DNA from: Candidatus Omnitrophota bacterium
GTDB taxonomy: Bacteria; Omnitrophota; Koll11; Gygaellales; JAQTUY01
NCBI GenBank assembly: GCA_028707105.1
Contig: JAQTUY010000029.1
Location: 1 to 15,343 of the forward strand
DNA: 15,343 bases
Reading direction: 5' to 3'
Shown here: piece after piece, positions 1 to 10,069 of the stretch
Numbering within the stretch: position 1 is the stretch's first letter
Layout of the letters: each line of letters starts with the position of its first letter
The notes under the pieces: generated by a model
What the model saw: the letters and a program-made list of their open reading frames with translations, nothing else
Told to the model about the DNA's origin: nothing
Database searches by the model: none
Position numbers and translations under genes: made by a program

Positions 1-1579
1 TATGCAAACCTATTCCATTAAAGCCGTTTACCAGTAAAACCGCGGTTTTGGCGCCCTGGTCAAGCTCTAACTTGGCTATCGGTCCTCTGACCGCCGGCTC
101 AGAAGATTCCGAGGCAATAACCAGGCTGTTCAAGCGATGCAGAAGCTTGGCGGTATTATAATAATGCCGCCTGACAGTGAAAGCCAGGATGATCAATAAC
201 CCGGTGATCAATAGCGTGATCCACCCTCCGTCAAAAAACTTAAATATCAACATCATTATAAGCACGGAGCCGGTCAGGAGCAGGCCTACGCCGTTAACTG
301 CCAGTTTCCTGTACCAATTCTTCACCTTTAAACGGCTTGCCCACCAGTGGCGGACCATACCAAGCTGGGAAAAAACAAAAGTGATAAAAACGTTGATACT
401 GTATAAGACAACCAGAAGCTTGACCGACCCCTGGCTGATGATCATAAGTATCAGCGCCAGCCCGCTCATGATCAATACTCCGTTTTGAGTGACCAGCCTG
501 TCGCTCAAGGTAGAGAATCTCGTGGGAAACCAACGATCTGACGCCATATTCGCAAGCACCCCGGGGCCGCCTATAAAACCGGTTTGTGCTGCCACAAAAA
601 GAAGCATAGCTTCAGATATCAGCGCAATAAGAACAAAAGCATAACCAAAGCCTCCCCAGGATGACGTAGCTTGCTCGAAAAGGACCGCGTTTAACGTCTT
701 GCCAGGCTGAAATTTAGCACCGTAGAATAAATATGCGAACATCAAGCCCAGCACTATAAATGACAATGAAACGGCCATATAATTCATCGTCCGCTTAGCA
801 GTCTCTATTTTAGGCTCCCTCAAGACGGATATACCGTTGCTCACCGCCTCTATCCCAGTAAATGTTCCGGCGCCCATACTGTAAGCGCGCAACACGAGAA
901 AGATCATCCCCCAGAAGCCGGTTTGCGCGATAGTATTGCCTATATCTATCCTGGTAGAAGCTGCTACCTGAGGAATACTAGGTAAATGTTGGAGGACGGC
1001 GCGCCCAATGATAAAAACGTGAGTAATAAGGAACACAAGGAAAATAGGGACAAGCGGCAATACCGTTTCTTTGACTCCCCGCATGTTCAACAGCATCAAA
1101 CCCATCATTACTATTATCGCGAAACTGACCTTGTAGGGATACCATTGCGCGGGAAGAAAGCTGAATATCGCGTCCGCCCCGCTGGCGATAGAGACCGTAA
1201 TAGTCAAAACATAATCTATAAGCAGGGCGCATCCGGATACCATTCCCAGTGTGGGCGATAACAGCTTACTGGCGACAAGATACCCTCCGCCTCCGGCAGG
1301 AAAAAGCTCGACTATCTGGGAATAGCTTGCGGTTATGATGAAAATCGTAAGCACGGTGCCCAGAGCGACAAAAATACTTAGGTAGCTATGTATGCCCAGA
1401 GTAAGAAATGCTTCTTGGGGGCCGTAACAGGAAGAACTCAGACCGTCGGCTCCCAAGCCCACCCAGGCAAAAAAAGCTACCAGGGTGAGCTTGTGGAAGA
1501 TCTTGGAGTCCTGATGGTCCCTAGGCTTGCCCAGGATCAGGTCTTTTATGCGCCTGCCAATGGATATTTTAGGTGTCAT
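1..1579 (-). CDS. KimA-like APC-superfamily potassium permease (C-terminus cut by window edge)
   Basis: Multi-pass inner-membrane transporter of the APC superfamily, best matched from memory to Bacillus KimA (YdaO), a high-affinity K+/H+ symporter. The 526 visible codons cover the whole LeuT-fold core (about residues 30-470) and the start of a cytosolic tail. Residues matching the KimA K+ sites are present: D45 and Y52 in GADGLSSSCYG, D122/Y123/T126 in LIDYVLTITVS, T241 and E244 in TFTGIEAVSN, and Y393 in VLYSINVF. FPAGGGGY (93-100) is also typical. The ATG at 1579 follows an in-frame stop, which is itself the stop of hppA, leaving an 18 nt gap and only a weak A-rich ribosome site. That spacing implies cotranscription with hppA. 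The tail from about residue 500 looks like the beginning of a USP-like cytosolic domain, as in KimA, but it leaves the window. A general amino-acid permease is the main alternative. Confidence 0.75.
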   Translation of the reverse strand, partial: MTPKISIGRRIKDLILGKPRDHQDSKIFHKLTLVAFFAWVGLGADGLSSSCYGPQEAFLTLGIHSYLSIFVALGTVLTIFIITASYSQIVELFPAGGGGYLVASKLLSPTLGMVSGCALLIDYVLTITVSIASGADAIFSFLPAQWYPYKVSFAIIVMMGLMLLNMRGVKETVLPLVPIFLVFLITHVFIIGRAVLQHLPSIPQVAASTRIDIGNTIAQTGFWGMIFLVLRAYSMGAGTFTGIEAVSNGISVLREPKIETAKRTMNYMAVSLSFIVLGLMFAYLFYGAKFQPGKTLNAVLFEQATSSWGGFGYAFVLIALISEAMLLFVAAQTGFIGGPGVLANMASDRWFPTRFSTLSDRLVTQNGVLIMSGLALILMIISQGSVKLLVVLYSINVFITFVFSQLGMVRHWWASRLKVKNWYRKLAVNGVGLLLTGSVLIMMLIFKFFDGGWITLLITGLLIILAFTVRRHYYNTAKLLHRLNSLVIASESSEPAVRGPIAKLELDQGAKTAVLLVNGFNGIGLH

Positions 1580-1597
1580 CAAACTATTTTCTTTCGA

Positions 1598-3877
1598 TTA
1601 AAAACCCGCGTCGCTTGCTTTTTTAAAGCTTAACGCGCCGTGCTTGGAATACAGGATAGCGCCGAATATCACCACAACGCATACCGTCATGAATAATATT
1701 ACGCGCAAATCGATATTTTGATAATGGATCAAAATAGGCGCCGCTAACAAGGAAACCAGGTTAATGACCTTGATCATCGGGTTTAAAGCCGGGCCGGAGG
1801 TATCCTTTAAAGGATCGCCTACCGTATCGCCGACAACCGAGGCTTTATGGCATTCCGATCCCTTTCCTCCATACAAACCGTCTTCGATCGTCTTCTTGGC
1901 ATTATCCCAGGCGCCTCCCGCGGTCGCCATAAATACCGCCAAAAGCTGTCCGGAAATTATTACGCCGGCCAGAAAGCCGCCCAGCCCTTCCACCTTTAAT
2001 GCCATTCCGATCAAAAGCGGGCTCAATACCGCGATCAACGCCAACCCCACAAGCTCTCTCTGAGCGGCGACGGTACAAATATCGACAGCCCTGGTATAAT
2101 CCGGCTTTACTTTGCCTTCCATCAGCCCGGGAATATGGAATTGACGGCGGACCTCATTAACAATAAGCCCGGCAGCCCTGGCTACGGAATTGATGGTCAA
2201 AGCGGAAAACAAACAAGGCAGAGCCGCGCCAAGCAGGAGCCCGACAAAAACAACCGGTTCCGAAACACGGATACCCGTAACAAGTAACCTTAGATTTTCA
2301 GCGATCCCCATTTGCGCCTGCACCTTGCTCACGTCCGTAAGAAAAGACCCGAATAAGGATACCGCGGCAATAACAGCGGAACCGATAGCTACCCCCTTAG
2401 TGATGGCTTTAGTTGTATTGCCTACCGCGTCCAAATCCGCCATGATCTGGCGGGCTTCCGGTTCCAGGTGCGCCATTTCTCCTATACCGTTAGCGTTATC
2501 GGCGATAGGGCCGAATGAATCCATAGCCACATTATTGCCTGTAAGCGTAAGCATACCTATGCCGGTCATCGCCACGCCATAAAGCACAAATACTACCGAC
2601 TGCCCCCAATAAATAAGGACAGCGGCCAGGATGGTCAAGGCTATGACCACGAACTGCCAGGCTGAAGATTCGAGGCCGATAGACAAACCACGTAAGATCA
2701 GAGTAGCCGCGCCTGTTTTAGAAGAACCGGCGATCTCTTTTACCGGCGCATGATGCGTATGGGTAAAGTACTTCGTGACTTCGTCGATAACGATAGCCAA
2801 AAGTATACCCGCCGCGACCGACAAAAATGCCCGCCACTCATGCATATAAAAAATGGCTAAAAAGAAGAATGATACCAGGGAGATCGCGGCCGAAGAATAA
2901 AACCCGCGGTTTATACTGGCGAAAGCATCCACCTTCTTGTCTCCCTTCTTACCCTTTACAAGGTAGGTGCCGATAATCGAAGAAAATACCCCGATACCGC
3001 GGACAAGCAGCGGGAAAACAATCCATTTTAGCTCACCGGTAATACTGACCAGGGCCAGGCCCAAAATCAGCCCGGATACAATAGTTACCTCATATGATTC
3101 AAAAATATCCGCGGCCATTCCGGCGCAGTCGCCGACATTGTCGCCGACCAGATCCGCGATGACTGCCGCGTTCCTGGGATCATCCTCGGGAATGTTCTTC
3201 TCGACTTTTCCCACGAGATCCGCTCCCACATCAGCAGCCTTGGTATAAATACCGCCGCCGACACGCATGAATAAGGCGAGCAATGTCCCGCCGAACCCGA
3301 AACCCAGCAATACATCGGGAGAGGCTATACCGAAAATAATAAAGATTATCGTGCCGCCAAAAAGACCCAGGCCGTCGGTCAACATACCCGTGATCGTGCC
3401 GGTCCGGTAAGCGATCTTCAGGGCTTCCGAAAAACTCTTGCGGGCCGCGTTGGCAACGCGAACATTGCCTTGAACAGCCATACGCATGCCGAACTGCCCG
3501 ACCATAAGCGAAAAAGACGCGCCCATGATAAATGCCGCCGCCCTGCCGATACCGACTATCAAGCGCACCATATCGGGGCTGAAATTCTTAAAACGCTCCA
3601 GCGCTTCTTCGTTCGGAGGTATGACGTATACTGATAAAAATAGGACTACCGTCAGGATAAAAATAAGCGGGAATATAGTCTTAAACTGGCGGCGAAGATA
3701 AGCATCGGCGCCAAGGCGGATAGCATTCCAGACTTCCTGCATTTTAGCTGTGCCTTTGTCGTACTTCATGATCTGGCTTCTAAGCAACAGAGCATATCCC
3801 AGACCCATAAGCGCAATACCCAAGACACTCCAGATCGCGCAGGCTTCAAACAATGAGGCATTCATTAAACCCAACAT
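1598..3877 (-). CDS. hppA: Membrane-bound proton-translocating pyrophosphatase, K+-independent type
   Basis: Integral membrane pump (759 aa, about 16 helices) that hydrolyses pyrophosphate to two phosphates and moves H+ out of the cytoplasm. The active-site signatures are intact: DVGADLVGK at 217-225, the aspartate-rich DNVGDCAGMAADIFESYE block at 246-263, GNNVAMDSFGPIADNANG at 447-464, and the C-terminal DNAKK (658-662), SVVGDTVGDPLKDTSGP (680-696) region. K490 and T493 in GNTTKAITKG are the Lys/Thr pair that marks the K+-independent subfamily; K+-dependent enzymes have Ala and Gly/Ala there. The TM6 glutamate is E260 (FESYE), with a further E263 beside it. Known K+-independent members are mainly H+ pumps, so H+ coupling is inferred. 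The gene starts 31 nt after atpC with a good ribosome site (AAGGAG, 8 nt before ATG). It appears to belong to the ATP synthase operon. Confidence 0.95.
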   Translation of the reverse strand: MLGLMNASLFEACAIWSVLGIALMGLGYALLLRSQIMKYDKGTAKMQEVWNAIRLGADAYLRRQFKTIFPLIFILTVVLFLSVYVIPPNEEALERFKNFSPDMVRLIVGIGRAAAFIMGASFSLMVGQFGMRMAVQGNVRVANAARKSFSEALKIAYRTGTITGMLTDGLGLFGGTIIFIIFGIASPDVLLGFGFGGTLLALFMRVGGGIYTKAADVGADLVGKVEKNIPEDDPRNAAVIADLVGDNVGDCAGMAADIFESYEVTIVSGLILGLALVSITGELKWIVFPLLVRGIGVFSSIIGTYLVKGKKGDKKVDAFASINRGFYSSAAISLVSFFFLAIFYMHEWRAFLSVAAGILLAIVIDEVTKYFTHTHHAPVKEIAGSSKTGAATLILRGLSIGLESSAWQFVVIALTILAAVLIYWGQSVVFVLYGVAMTGIGMLTLTGNNVAMDSFGPIADNANGIGEMAHLEPEARQIMADLDAVGNTTKAITKGVAIGSAVIAAVSLFGSFLTDVSKVQAQMGIAENLRLLVTGIRVSEPVVFVGLLLGAALPCLFSALTINSVARAAGLIVNEVRRQFHIPGLMEGKVKPDYTRAVDICTVAAQRELVGLALIAVLSPLLIGMALKVEGLGGFLAGVIISGQLLAVFMATAGGAWDNAKKTIEDGLYGGKGSECHKASVVGDTVGDPLKDTSGPALNPMIKVINLVSLLAAPILIHYQNIDLRVILFMTVCVVVIFGAILYSKHGALSFKKASDAGF

Positions 3878-3885
3878 TCTTGCTG

Positions 3886-3891
3886 CTCCTT
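3886..3891 (-). promoter_or_regulatory. Shine-Dalgarno of hppA
   Basis: AAGGAG read on the minus strand, ending 8 nt before the ATG at 3877. It lies in the 31 nt atpC-hppA gap and decides the hppA start. No terminator-like hairpin or T-run is seen in this gap, so readthrough from atpC is expected. Confidence 0.75.
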
Positions 3892-3908
3892 TCTTGCGTT
3901 AACTACGA

Positions 3909-4172
3909 TTAACTGCCGCTACCGTCCAATATGACACTTACGTTATTCTTTAAAACCTGGAGAAAACCGGCGGATTGGGAATAAATTACCACCTTTTCCC
4001 CGGATGCCTTTGTTATTATGATCTTGCCCTCCTTCAAATTAGCAGCCAGCGGCGCGTGGTCCGCCAACACTCCCAGATAACCCAGCGCTGCCGGAGCTAT
4101 AAGAGACACGACATTTCCTTCAAACATGGTCTTATCGGGGCTCAGGACATTCAGATGAAACGATTTAGCCAT
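3909..4172 (-). CDS. atpC: ATP synthase F1 epsilon subunit, short form (N-terminal domain only)
   Basis: Central-stalk subunit that joins gamma to the c-ring. The 87 residues cover only the beta-sandwich domain: HLNVLSPDKTMFEG near the start, GVLADHAPLAANLKEGKI (34-51, the conserved H-A-P-L turn), and a closing beta strand. Typical epsilon proteins are about 130-140 residues, with a C-terminal two-helix domain that inhibits ATP hydrolysis. Here the stop comes directly after the beta domain, and the next gene begins 31 nt later, so there is no room for the helices and no sign of a frameshifted remnant. Similar short epsilons are known in Chlorobi and Bacteroidetes. It begins 3 nt after the atpD stop and is last of the canonical atp genes. 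ATP hydrolysis in this enzyme is probably not held back by epsilon. Confidence 0.93.
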   Translation of the reverse strand: MAKSFHLNVLSPDKTMFEGNVVSLIAPAALGYLGVLADHAPLAANLKEGKIIITKASGEKVVIYSQSAGFLQVLKNNVSVILDGSGS

Positions 4173-4175
4173 AGT

Positions 4176-6446
<2,271 letters not shown>

Positions 6447-6447
<1 letters not shown>

Positions 6448-7973
6448 TACTTTCCTTCCGGCTTGAACTCTTTCTTGAAAGCCAGTATGGCTCCATCCAG
6501 CTTGTTGGCGATATCGTCGCTCAGTTCTTGTTTCGTCCCGATATCATGCTCGATATCCGGATAATGAATATCTACATATTTATAAAATTCGGTTTCAAAT
6601 CGTCTAATCGAGGCTACCGCCAGGTCATCCAGATGGCCGTTTACCCCGCAATAGATTATCATAACCTGTTTAGCGGCTGAAAGAGGCTGATATTGAGGCT
6701 GTTTCATTATTTCCACCATCCTCTCACCCCTGGCCAGCTGCGCTTGTGTTGTCTTGTCCAGGTCGGTCCCGAATTGGGTAAAAGTGACCAATTCCCGGTA
6801 TTGCGCCAGGTCCAAACGCAGCCGTCCGGCGACCTGCCTCATAGCCTTAAGCTGGGCCTTTCCGCCTACCCTGGATACGGATAAACCGACGTTAATAGCC
6901 GGGCGTACCCCCCCGTTAAATAGATCGCTTTCCAGGTATATCTGCCCGTCAGTAATAGATACCACATTAGTCGGGATATAACTGGTTATATCGCCGGCCT
7001 GCGTCTCGATTATAGGAATGGCCGTCATCGAACCGCCGCCCAGGGAATCATGCATTCTTGCCGCCCTTTCCAAAAGCCTCGAATGAAGATAAAATACGTC
7101 CCCGGGATAAGCTTCCCTGCCGGGCGGGCGCCTTAAGAGCAATGAGAGCTGGCGGTAAGCCTGGGCATGCTTGGAGAGGTCGTCGTATATGATCAATACG
7201 TCCTTGCCGGAATACATCAATTCCTCGGCCATCGCGCAGCCGGAATACGGCGCCAGATACTGCAGCGACGCGGATGCTCTGGATGAGGCGCTTACTATGG
7301 TCGTGTATTTCATCGCCCCGTACTTTTCCAGGACCTGCGATGTGGTTACCACGCTGGACATCTTCTGGCCTATAGCCACATATATGCATATGACTCCGGA
7401 ATCTTTCTGATTTATGATAGTATCAATGGCGATAGCGGTCTTGCCGGTCTGCCTGTCGGCGATCACCAATTCGCGCTGCCCCCGGCCTATGGGAGTCATA
7501 GCGTCAATTGCCTTGATCCCCGTCTGCAAGGGCATGTCCACCGGCTGGCGCTCGACAACGTTAGGCGACCTTGATTCCAGCGGCCTGAATTTATCCGTGG
7601 CCACCGGGCCTTTACCGTCAATAGGATTACCCAGGGCGTTTACTACGCGGCCGATCAACGCGTTGCCTACCGGGACCTGGATCATCTTGCCGGTGCGCTT
7701 GACAATATCGCCTTCCTTGATCGTACGGTCGGGATTATCTATGCCGAATATGACCGCTCCTACGCTATCCTCTTCCAGATTTAACACCATTCCCATGACG
7801 TTACCGGGAAATTCTATCAATTCCCCCATCATAACATCATCCAACCCGTAAATACGGGCGATCGTATCGCCAACCTGTATAACGGTGCCTACCGATTCCT
7901 CGCGGATACGGGTCTTATACTTTTCCAGTTCTTTTTTTATTATCGATGTTACTTCTTCGGGCTTTAACGCCAT
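6447..7973 (-). CDS. atpA: ATP synthase F1 alpha subunit
   Basis: Non-catalytic nucleotide-binding subunit of the F1 hexamer, 508 aa, full length. Motifs seen are the N-terminal delta-contacting helix (about 1-25), [11 protein letters not shown] (34-44), the P-loop ADRQTGKT (172-179), Walker B-like DVLIIYDD (258-265), [28 protein letters not shown] (278-305), and [10 protein letters not shown] (362-371) with the arginine finger R368 that reaches the beta catalytic site. The first P-loop residue is alanine (A172, codon GCC) where nearly all alpha subunits have glycine (GDRQTGKT). The site is non-catalytic, so the subunit is probably still functional. The ATG follows the atpH stop by 1 nt, with GAGGG upstream. 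Confidence 0.98.
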
Positions 7974-7974
7974 T

Positions 7975-8520
7975 TTAGGTTACCCTCGTTAAAGAAAGCT
8001 TCTCGCGCAGGTCGCTTAAATTCCTGCGTATTGAGCCGTCTATTATCGTGTTTCCTATCGCAACCTGGACTCCGCCCAGCAGATCTTTATCCATCTCTAT
8101 ATCAAACTTTACTTTTTTACTGAACCTTTTTTCTAAAACGGATCTCAGGGCCTCTACACTCTCAATATCCAGGGTAAATGCCGACCTCAGAGCTACGGAT
8201 ACCTGCGCCTTACGTGAATAAGCCATCCACAAATATTCGGCGATCTCAGGCAGGTCATCGATCCGCCTCTTATCGGTCAACAACTTCAGAAAATGCTTGA
8301 ATTCATCCGAGAAATCTTTTCCAAGCAAGCGGTCGATAAAATCGCTTTTTTCGGCGTAAGTCATCACCGGATTACGGAGTAACGCTATAAATTCAGGGTT
8401 TTCACGGACCAGGTTCCTGATATTCCGGCAATCTTCTACCGCCTTCTCCACGCCGATCGTATCCCTGGCGTACAATATAAAAGCTTCCCCGTATCTTTTA
8501 GCCGCGACAGTATCTTTCAT
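7975..8520 (-). CDS. atpH: ATP synthase F1 delta subunit (OSCP)
   Basis: Peripheral-stalk subunit that ties the b subunits to the top of the F1 head. It is 181 aa, the usual size. The N-terminal helical bundle begins [15 protein letters not shown] and contains [17 protein letters not shown]. The C-terminal part has the family's [18 protein letters not shown] and [19 protein letters not shown] (about 147-165), followed by [11 protein letters not shown]. The start overlaps the atpF stop by four bases (ATGA), and the stop is one base before atpA, so the three genes are translationally coupled. Identity rests on C-terminal motif and position, because delta is poorly conserved. Confidence 0.95.
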   Translation of the reverse strand: MKDTVAAKRYGEAFILYARDTIGVEKAVEDCRNIRNLVRENPEFIALLRNPVMTYAEKSDFIDRLLGKDFSDEFKHFLKLLTDKRRIDDLPEIAEYLWMAYSRKAQVSVALRSAFTLDIESVEALRSVLEKRFSKKVKFDIEMDKDLLGGVQVAIGNTIIDGSIRRNLSDLREKLSLTRVT

Positions 8521-9014
8521 TTTTTATTGTCCAGGTTATCCAAAAAATCCCTGACCAGCCGCCTATCCTTATCTTCATTCATCTTTTCCCGGATAAGATT
8601 CTCGGCAGAGCGCATGGCCATATCGATTATTTCATCCTTGAGCTGGCCCTTAGCTTTATCGAGTTCAAACTTGGTCACTTCTTTGGCATTTTGGATTATC
8701 CCTTCAGCTTCTACGCGCGCCTTAGCCTTTATTTCCTCGGTGATCTTGCGGCCCTCAAGCACGGCCTCCTGGATCTTTTCCCTGGTAGTCTGCTCAATGA
8801 TCGACAATTTATCCAGATAATCGTGTTTTAGCTTCTCGATGTCAATTTGAGCATCGCTAATTTTCTTTAAGTCCGAGGCGGTCTTTTCCTTACGGTCATC
8901 CAGTATCTTAAGGAACTTACTCCAAAGGAATATCCGCAGGACAGCCAGCAATATCAGGAAGCTGATGACCTGCGCGACAACTTCGCTGCCGCTTAAGAGC
9001 TTTAATAATTCCAT
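8517..9014 (-). CDS. atpF: ATP synthase F0 b subunit
   Basis: Peripheral-stalk subunit of 165 aa. One N-terminal transmembrane helix (about residues 10-31, AQVISFLILLAVLRIFLW) is followed by a long charged coiled coil. The segment FLKILDDRKEKTASDL just after the membrane matches the usual FxPIxxxLDxRxxxI region. A-x-x-E-A-E-type spacing occurs in KARVEAEGIIQNAKE. Only one b gene is present, so a b2 homodimer is expected rather than b/b'. A ribosome site (AAGGTG) lies about 6 nt before the ATG. The gene follows atpE by 16 nt and overlaps atpH by 4 nt. Confidence 0.96.
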   Translation of the reverse strand: MELLKLLSGSEVVAQVISFLILLAVLRIFLWSKFLKILDDRKEKTASDLKKISDAQIDIEKLKHDYLDKLSIIEQTTREKIQEAVLEGRKITEEIKAKARVEAEGIIQNAKEVTKFELDKAKGQLKDEIIDMAMRSAENLIREKMNEDKDRRLVRDFLDNLDNKK

Positions 9015-9030
9015 CTTACACCTTACCTGT

Positions 9031-9261
9031 TTATATCTTTCCGGCTAGTCCAAAGACGAAAACCAGCATATAGATAGTCAACGCCTCGATAAAGGCGCAG
9101 CCTGTCGCCATGCTTATCAATATCTTGGTTGAAGCCTCCGGCTGCCTGCCGGTAGCCTCCATTGCCGCCGCAACCGCTTTACTTAAGCCTAAAGCGCAAC
9201 CAAACGCCGCCACGCCTAATCCTATGGGAAGCGCAAAGGCAAGTGCCATTTTGTAGTCCAT
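9031..9261 (-). CDS. atpE: ATP synthase F0 c subunit (rotor ring)
   Basis: Proteolipid of the rotor ring, 76 aa, made of two helices joined by the GRQPEAS loop (38-44). The ion-binding carboxylate is E59 in helix 2 (AFIEALTIY). Helix 1 has the small-residue packing pattern around AAFGCALGLS. The Na+ signature is not present: the position of the Na+-ring Gln is L26 and the Ser after the carboxylate is A60, so the ring most likely carries H+. The start was placed at the ATG at 9261 because AGGAGG sits 7 nt upstream. A GTG at 9291 would add ten residues encoded by the ribosome site and hairpin sequence, and is rejected. Two hairpins lie between atpB and this gene. Confidence 0.96.
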   Translation of the reverse strand: MDYKMALAFALPIGLGVAAFGCALGLSKAVAAAMEATGRQPEASTKILISMATGCAFIEALTIYMLVFVFGLAGKI

Positions 9262-9268
9262 CCCGTTA

Positions 9269-9274
9269 CCTCCT
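9269..9274 (-). promoter_or_regulatory. Strong Shine-Dalgarno of atpE
   Basis: Perfect AGGAGG on the minus strand, 7 nt before the ATG at 9261. It is the strongest ribosome site seen in the operon, which suits the need for many c copies per complex. It also rules out the upstream GTG start. Confidence 0.85.
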
Positions 9275-9275
9275 T

Positions 9276-9319
9276 TGCCCGCAAGGGGCACACCCGCGCC
9301 TCAGATAGCGCGGGGTGTG
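9276..9319 (-). promoter_or_regulatory. Intercistronic stem-loops between atpB and atpE
   Basis: Directly after the atpB stop, 9308-9319 (gcgcggggtgtg) pairs with 9289-9299 (cacacccgcgc), a GC-rich stem of 11 pairs with one bulged base and an 8 nt loop. A smaller hairpin follows (TGCCC at 9286-9290 with GGGCA at 9276-9280, 5 nt loop), ending two bases before the atpE ribosome site. There is no T-run after either stem, so these are not intrinsic terminators. The likely role is mRNA processing, stability, or raised translation of atpE, inferred from position. Confidence 0.65.
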
Positions 9320-10069
9320 TTAGCTTTTTACCGTTAAGTGTTCCTCGTCCGGATGCACTAAGACGAGGGCGAAATATATCGTGGTCAAAAGGCTGAATAC
9401 CAGGGCCTGCACAACCGAGGCAATAATAGTCAAAAGCGTGCTAAAAATGAGCAGCGGTACGCCGCTTACGCCAAACGCCGCTACGACTGCCAGAAGAGCG
9501 TCATCCCCCCAGATATTGCTGCGTAAACGCAAGGACAGGCTAAGCGGCCTGACCAGTTCTTCTACGATATGAATGACGAATATGGTAATCGGCACGAAGA
9601 AAAAATAAGCCATCACGCCGCGCGGGTTGCCCGCCAGATGGTCCATATACCCCTTAAACCCAAGCTCCTTAAATGAACAATATTGGACGTACACAAAAAC
9701 GCATAAGGCCAGGGCTAATGTCGTCGACCAGTTTGAGGTCGGGGATTTCATCAGGGGTATCAACCCGAACAGATTCATAAAAAGGATGTAGATGAACAAT
9801 GTCCCGATAAAAGGCACATACTGCCGTCCTTTCGGCCCGATGACCCCGCAGACAAAATCATCGATCACTCCCACGTATAATTCACAGACGTTCTGCATCC
9901 TTCCGGGAAGCGGCGATATCTTCCGGGAAGACAGAAACGCTATCAACACGATTATGCCGATAATAATGACGGAAAAGATAGGGTCTTCCCAGGTATGCAA
10001 AAGATCCGCCAGCGCGGTGCCTTTCAGGCGCTCTGCAAGGAGCGTTACAATATTGGGAAGTTCAGCCAT
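9320..10069 (-). CDS. atpB: ATP synthase F0 a subunit
   Basis: Membrane stator subunit that forms the two ion half-channels next to the c-ring. It is 249 aa from the ATG at 10069, with about five to six transmembrane helices. Residue numbers here count from the alternative GTG at 10072; subtract one for the ATG. The essential arginine is R182 in RPLSLSLRL, equivalent to E. coli R210. Helix-5 Q222 (ASVVQALVFSLLTTIY) matches E. coli Q252. EELVRPLSLS and the end LVHPDEEH are typical. The residues after the essential Arg are unusual: RLRSNIWGDD instead of RLFGN followed by a G-G-E type sequence, placing a second arginine (R184) two positions away. The ATG overlaps the upstream gene's TGA (TGATG); the GTG one codon earlier is an equally possible start. 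Confidence 0.95.
   Translation of the reverse strand: MAELPNIVTLLAERLKGTALADLLHTWEDPIFSVIIIGIIVLIAFLSSRKISPLPGRMQNVCELYVGVIDDFVCGVIGPKGRQYVPFIGTLFIYILFMNLFGLIPLMKSPTSNWSTTLALALCVFVYVQYCSFKELGFKGYMDHLAGNPRGVMAYFFFVPITIFVIHIVEELVRPLSLSLRLRSNIWGDDALLAVVAAFGVSGVPLLIFSTLLTIIASVVQALVFSLLTTIYFALVLVHPDEEHLTVKS

Noticed and set aside
294..1232. Short minus-strand open frames inside the permease region
   Set aside because: The conserved permease frame runs unbroken from 1579 to the window edge; these are out-of-frame shadows.
2390..2430. Calling hppA a Na+ pump because of the E260 position in TM6
   Set aside because: The Lys/Thr pair at 490/493 indicates the K+-independent group, which is mainly proton-pumping; glutamate position alone does not decide the ion.
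9262..9291. A longer atpE reading frame starting at GTG 9291, adding ten residues
   Set aside because: The extra codons overlie the hairpin and the perfect AGGAGG, which points to the ATG at 9261; the shorter 76 aa form is the usual c-subunit size.
9900..9930. Two copies of CTTCCGGGAAG at 9900-9910 and 9920-9930, each almost palindromic
   Set aside because: They lie inside atpB in different reading frames (codons for SRK and LPGR); with only two short copies in coding DNA, chance is the simplest explanation.
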